From positions 1 through 60,671 of the forward strand of contig DASZOL010000006.1 in assembly GCA_035550795.1 (NCBI GenBank): 60,671 nt of DNA, written 5' to 3'. Of the stretch, positions 59,497 through 60,671 are shown piece by piece. The DNA is from DASRDR01 sp035550795 (GTDB lineage Bacteria; Methylomirabilota; Methylomirabilia; Rokubacteriales; DASRDR01). Under the pieces are notes generated by a model. It was given only the letters and a program-made list of their open reading frames with translations. It was not told the DNA's origin and searched no databases. The translations under genes were made by a program, and so were the position numbers. Positions within the stretch are counted from its first letter, which is position 1, and each line of letters opens with the position of its first letter.

Positions 59497-60671
59497 CTAC
59501 TCCGTGCCCCACGCCCGGTCGCGCTCGTAGCCGGTGGCGATCAGCACGTCTGCGAACCGCGCCTTGAACTCCCGGGTGACGCGCGGCGTGAAGTAGCTTC
59601 GCCAGTCCCCGGCCACACCCTTGCGGTGGTGGCTGGACTGAAGCTCCTGCCCCCGCTCGCGGCCGCCGGTCATGCGCTCGAACCGGCTGGCCTCGACCGC
59701 TCTCCGGAGCCGCCTCCGCGGGATCGCCAGCTTCCCGTGTTCGAGGAGCAGCCGCTCGAAGCTCGACACGTCGTCCTCCAGCAGCTCCTCATAACGGACG
59801 ATTGGATACCCCGAGCCTATCCATGACTCCTGGATCCGGGCGATCTTGGCCGCGTAGACATGCGAGACCAGGTAGAGCAAGCCATCCTCGAGTCCGAGCC
59901 TGTTCAATGCGGCCCGGTTGATCGTGATACCGGGGCTCATCTCGGGGTGGCTGATCTTCCAGCTGAAGTAGAGAGAGACGAGCGTATCGCGCATGTCACG
60001 AATCACGACAAAGACCCGGGACTGATCCGGAAGCTCGATCCGCTCGAACTCCTGCCGTTCCAGATACAACGTGGGATAGACCAGACCCTCTTGGACCGGC
60101 TGCTCCAAGACCTGCGACATGTTGCCCCGAGGCCGCACGATCGCGTCCGGCACGCACCCGTTGAGGATCGCATACACCCACTGCGAGCCCGCCTTCCAGT
60201 GGGTCACGTGAAAGAGGGCCGGGCCTGGGAGCGGCCTCAGCGGAACGACCGTCTCGGTCTGGCTCGTTCCGGCCGGACCTCCACCGCCCGCCCCGGCAAT
60301 CGAGCCCCCCGCGCCGCTGGCCCCGTCGAGCAGCACCCGAACGTTCTTCGCCATCCGGCCCGGCAGCACGCCCTTGATGCCCTCGATCACCGGTCGGGGC
60401 AGGTAGTCTCGGGCCGTCCACGCCGCGGCCTTCGCCGTGCTGCGCATCCGTCCCGCCAGTGTCTTGCTGGCACGATCCCGCCAGTACCTGATGGTGCGGT
60501 CCTTCGCCAGCAGCTCGGCCCGCAGCCTCCCCCGCTCGAGCGCCTGTCGGTAGACCTGGCTCCACTCGACCCCGTGCTCCCGCGCGTAGCAGCGCACGCT
60601 CGCCCACGCCGCCGGCGGGCAGAAGACGATCACGTCGTTGACCACCACCAGGCGGTGGAACGTGCTCAGCC
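59497..60671 (-). CDS. Sulfotransferase domain protein (5' end outside window)
   Basis: This PAPS-dependent sulfotransferase shows the 5'-phosphosulfate loop THWKAGSQWVYAIL with its catalytic Lys, the 3'-phosphate site VVIRDMRDTLVSLYFSW, and the closing motif GVAGDWRSYFTP. About 130 residues precede the core, with a Gly/Ala-rich linker. The GTG at 60648 has no ribosome site, and the frame stays open to the window edge (reading LSTFHRL), so the real start and perhaps another N-terminal domain lie beyond it. With the adjacent glycosyltransferases it probably decorates a surface glycan or lipid. Confidence 0.88.
   Translation of the reverse strand, partial: LSTFHRLVVVNDVIVFCPPAAWASVRCYAREHGVEWSQVYRQALERGRLRAELLAKDRTIRYWRDRASKTLAGRMRSTAKAAAWTARDYLPRPVIEGIKGVLPGRMAKNVRVLLDGASGAGGSIAGAGGGGPAGTSQTETVVPLRPLPGPALFHVTHWKAGSQWVYAILNGCVPDAIVRPRGNMSQVLEQPVQEGLVYPTLYLERQEFERIELPDQSRVFVVIRDMRDTLVSLYFSWKISHPEMSPGITINRAALNRLGLEDGLLYLVSHVYAAKIARIQESWIGSGYPIVRYEELLEDDVSSFERLLLEHGKLAIPRRRLRRAVEASRFERMTGGRERGQELQSSHHRKGVAGDWRSYFTPRVTREFKARFADVLIATGYERDRAWGTE

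Noticed and set aside
1..60671. CRISPR arrays, tRNA/rRNA genes, insertion sequences, prophage or integrase genes
   Set aside because: Read through for repeats with spacers, transposase/integrase motifs and conserved RNA segments; none was found. Structured RNAs with weak sequence signatures could have been missed without a covariance search.

Overview
The window is about 60.7 kb of very GC-rich DNA, close to 70% by eye. Genes are tightly packed, GTG and TTG starts are common, and several neighbouring genes overlap by 4 bp. No rRNA, tRNA, CRISPR array, transposase or phage structural gene was recognised. The content suits an uncultured soil or sediment bacterium: GAF-rich hybrid kinases, Liv-type and sugar-type ABC importers, a MoxR/DUF58/VWA operon, and bacterial topoisomerase VI. 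Candidatus Rokubacteria/Methylomirabilota or a deltaproteobacterial relative would fit, but this is a weak inference because no phylogenetic marker is present.

Layout. (1) 1-4873: the 3' part of a multi-GAF hybrid histidine kinase, overlapped by a receiver-nucleotide cyclase gene. (2) 4911-8959, minus strand: membrane-anchored trypsin-like protease, MoxR ATPase, DUF58 protein and VWA protein. (3) 9246-13891: a Tat-exported solute-binding protein, two permeases and an amidohydrolase. (4) 13981-15487: a DMT exporter and a small SHOCT protein. (5) 15671-25609: a dispersed three-subunit FAD/2Fe-2S dehydrogenase of the HcnABC / opine oxidase / D-hydroxyproline dehydrogenase type. Its gamma and alpha subunits are on the plus strand. 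Its beta subunit is on the minus strand, at the end of an operon with a DapA-family enzyme and a complete LivJHMGF importer. A hybrid-kinase remnant lies between the two halves. (6) 25895-32525: a response regulator, an Old Yellow Enzyme-type oxidoreductase, an EF-Tu-domain-II-like protein, an FmdB zinc ribbon, an enolase-superfamily enzyme, a small unknown protein and an M29-like metalloenzyme. (7) 32706-35948, minus strand: a second sugar-type ABC importer without an ATPase. (8) 36451-39596: topoisomerase VI B and A subunits. (9) 39597-40224: a non-coding spacer with a striking cluster of palindromes built on ACTGTGCA/TGCACAGT half-sites. (10) 40225-56610: a 16.4 kb run of five very large proteins without assigned function, ending in a fragment of a DUF6519-type gene. 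(11) 56705-60671: two GT2 glycosyltransferases and a sulfotransferase, probably for a surface glycan.

Best candidate for an undescribed system: the giant-protein operon in region 10. Its first protein has an N-terminal region resembling a clan CD (caspase-like) cysteine peptidase or DUF4347 fold, with a visible His/Cys pair. Its second protein carries a DUF6603-like region. The other three contain no domain I could recognise with confidence. The spacing of the intact genes (2-48 bp) suggests they act together. The palindrome cluster in front of the operon could be its control region. The secondary theme is catabolism of a cyclic amino acid or betaine: the dehydrogenase, DapA-like enzyme, Liv importer, OYE demethylase-like enzyme and HpbD-like enolase-superfamily enzyme are all of kinds used in proline, hydroxyproline or betaine breakdown.
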